From Microbacteriaceae bacterium (lineage in GTDB: Bacteria > Actinomycetota > Actinomycetes > Actinomycetales > Microbacteriaceae): 7,661 bases of DNA. Numbering within the stretch: the first letter of the stretch is position 1; every line of letters begins with the position of its first letter. The position numbers were made by a program, and so were the translations under genes. The DNA lies in assembly GCA_025464125.1 (NCBI GenBank), contig JAODLU010000011.1:1-7661 (forward strand). The letters run 5' to 3'. Below are positions 6,789 through 7,661 of the stretch, piece by piece. The notes beneath the pieces are model-generated. The model saw only the letters and a list, made by a program, of their open reading frames with translations. It searched no databases and was not told the origin of the DNA.

Positions 6789-6837
6789 TTAGTAGGAAGT
6801 CCAACATTATTGAGCTTATAGTTGGGGTTCCTACTAA
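6789..6837. repeat. 17-base inverted repeat with AT-rich centre, candidate operator pair
   Basis: The left arm TTAGTAGGAAgtCCAAC (6789-6805) and right arm GTTGGggTTCCTACTAA (6821-6837) are reverse complements at 15 of 17 positions; the two mismatches are the lower-case pair. The 15-base spacer is ATTATTGAGCTTATA. It lies in the only non-coding gap, between divergent genes. It could be two inverted copies of one regulator-binding element. As RNA it could form a stem-loop in the leader of the leftward operon. There is no T-run in either direction to support a terminator. Confidence 0.75.
6806..6822. promoter_or_regulatory. Possible back-to-back -10 elements
   Basis: Inside the AT-rich centre of the inverted repeat, AATAAT reads leftward (6811-6806) and TATAGT reads rightward (6817-6822). 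Each matches TATAAT at 5 of 6 positions. Neither has a good -35 hexamer at 16-18 bases, so this is a tentative proposal. If right, a protein bound to the repeat arms would control both the operon and mmsA. Confidence 0.3.
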
Positions 6838-6894
6838 ATGCTCCGAGCGGCTGGAATGCGCCGCGAAGACCAGCGCAGAAAGCAGTCGCCCTTA

Positions 6895-7661
6895 ATGGTT
6901 CGCGAACTAACCCACTTCATCGGCGGCGTGCACGTCCCAGGAACGTCAGCCCGGTTCGGCGACGTTTTCGACCCAAACACCGGCGAGGTGCAGGCGAAGG
7001 TGCCACTTGCCTCAGTCGCCGAGGTCACCGCTGCGATCGATAACGCAGAGATCGCGCAGCGCGAGTGGGCGAGCTGGAACGCGCAGCGCAGTGCCCGCGT
7101 GCACATGAAATTCCTGCAGCTGGTACAGGAAAACGTGCAGCCGCTGGCCGAGATGCTCTCCTCCGAACACGGCAAGACCGTGGAGGATGCCAAGGGCGAC
7201 ATCCAGCGCGGCGTCGAGGTCGTGGAGTTCGCGCTGGGCGCACCGCACCTGCTGAAGGGCGAGTACTCCTCCAGCGTCGGCACGGGCGTCGACGTGTATT
7301 CGATGCGGCAGCCGCTCGGCGTTGTCGCCGGAATCACACCCTTCAACTTTCCCGCAATGATTCCGCTGTGGAAGATGGGCCCGGCCATCGCAGCGGGCAA
7401 CGCGTTCATCCTGAAGCCATCCGAGCGCGACCCATCCGTGCCGCTGCGCCTCGCCGAGCTCTTTCTCGAAGCGGGGCTGCCCGCCGGCGTTCTCAACGTC
7501 GTCAACGGTGACAAAGAGAGCGTTGATGCGCTTCTCGAAGACCGGCGGGTAAAGGCCATCGGCTTCGTCGGCTCCACCCCGATCGCCCAGTACATCTACG
7601 AGAATGCTGCCAAGAACGGCAAGCGTGCCCAGTGCTTCGGCGGTGCCAAGAACCACATGAT
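6895..7661 (+). CDS. mmsA: Methylmalonate-semialdehyde dehydrogenase (CoA-acylating), N-terminal part
   Basis: The frame is open to the right edge, giving the first 255 of about 500 residues. The product has the aldehyde dehydrogenase NAD-binding half: QPLGVVAGITPFNFPAMIP (139-157, with the conserved Asn151), ILKPSERDPSVP (172-183, Lys174 and Glu177 for the cofactor ribose), GFVGST (223-228). It also has FGGAKNHM (248-255), a motif characteristic of MmsA. The catalytic cysteine lies beyond the window. Family members convert (methyl)malonate semialdehyde, CoA and NAD+ to propionyl-CoA or acetyl-CoA plus CO2, in valine, beta-alanine and inositol breakdown. The ATG at 6895 gives the usual N-terminus (HFIGGVHVPG at 7-16); an in-frame ATG at 6856 would add 13 basic residues and is less likely. 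No strong Shine-Dalgarno is seen at either. It is divergent from the acyl-CoA operon, and shared control is possible but unproven. Confidence 0.95.
   Translation, partial: MVRELTHFIGGVHVPGTSARFGDVFDPNTGEVQAKVPLASVAEVTAAIDNAEIAQREWASWNAQRSARVHMKFLQLVQENVQPLAEMLSSEHGKTVEDAKGDIQRGVEVVEFALGAPHLLKGEYSSSVGTGVDVYSMRQPLGVVAGITPFNFPAMIPLWKMGPAIAAGNAFILKPSERDPSVPLRLAELFLEAGLPAGVLNVVNGDKESVDALLEDRRVKAIGFVGSTPIAQYIYENAAKNGKRAQCFGGAKNHM

Larger units (their letters stand above)
6675..6894. promoter_or_regulatory. Divergent intergenic promoter/operator region
   Basis: This 220-base gap separates two outward-facing genes, so it must contain the start signals for the operon (leftward) and mmsA (rightward). 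Its middle is clearly AT-rich against the GC-rich genes (about 38% GC in 6781-6840 by count). It contains a 15-of-17 inverted repeat, a 6-base-arm palindrome and the 8-base palindrome TTCCGGAA at 6770-6777. No convincing open reading frame is present. The leader to the operon's first ATG would be about 100 bases or more if transcription begins near the inverted repeat. Confidence 0.75.

Noticed and set aside
6789..6837. Inverted repeat as a transcription terminator
   Set aside because: It sits between the starts of two divergent genes, the stem is not followed by a T-run on either strand, and no gene ends there.
6675..6894. KstR/KstR2 steroid-regulator operator
   Set aside because: I looked for AAC..GTT with flanking TAG/CTA and for CAAG..CTTG arrangements and found no convincing match, so the FadD3-like ligase is not backed by a known steroid operator.
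6834..7656. Leftward open frames opposite mmsA
   Set aside because: Ser/Arg-rich low-complexity translations antisense to a clear aldehyde dehydrogenase.

Overview
The window is a dense, GC-rich bacterial catabolic locus. It holds one leftward operon of seven overlapping genes and one divergent rightward gene. I see no RNA genes, CRISPR, insertion sequences or integrase. The taxon cannot be fixed from sequence alone. The MmsA protein (its run through SSEHGKTVEDAKGDIQRG, HLLKGE, then ILKPSERDPSVP) looks more proteobacterial than actinobacterial to me, but this is recall, not a search.

The leftward operon, in order of transcription, encodes: a short-chain dehydrogenase/reductase (6674-5847); an AMP-forming acyl-CoA ligase of the FadD3-like kind (5850-4303); a catalytic-type acyl-CoA dehydrogenase subunit (4303-3155); a short acyl-CoA dehydrogenase-like subunit without the central domain signatures (3158-2199); a second catalytic-type acyl-CoA dehydrogenase subunit (2206-962); a crotonase-fold enzyme (975-154); and the first 52 codons of another protein, probably a second acyl-CoA ligase, running off the left edge (157-1). 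Every junction overlaps by 1 to 14 bases, mostly ATGA or TGATG, so the set is almost certainly co-transcribed and translationally coupled. Real starts were chosen from these overlaps; several reading frames extend further upstream, but those extensions run inside the preceding gene and look non-native.

Together the genes describe activation of a carboxylic acid to its CoA thioester, alpha,beta-dehydrogenation, hydration/isomerisation or ring cleavage, and oxidation or reduction of a hydroxyl/keto group. The acyl-CoA dehydrogenases divide the usual active site between proteins: two subunits carry the flavin/substrate motifs and a helix-G glutamate but no REQFG motif, and the small subunit between them carries REQFG and QVHAAVGF but no catalytic glutamate. 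That is the design of the alpha2beta2 acyl-CoA dehydrogenases known from steroid degradation. With the FadD3-like ligase it suggests a bulky or polycyclic substrate (steroid, bile acid, terpenoid or similar). The actual substrate is not shown by the sequence.

The rightward gene (from 6895, cut by the right edge) is methylmalonate-semialdehyde dehydrogenase, mmsA. The 220-base divergent intergenic region (6675-6894) holds a 17-base inverted repeat with an AT-rich 15-base centre and a smaller perfect palindrome, both candidate regulatory sites. No regulator gene lies in the window.
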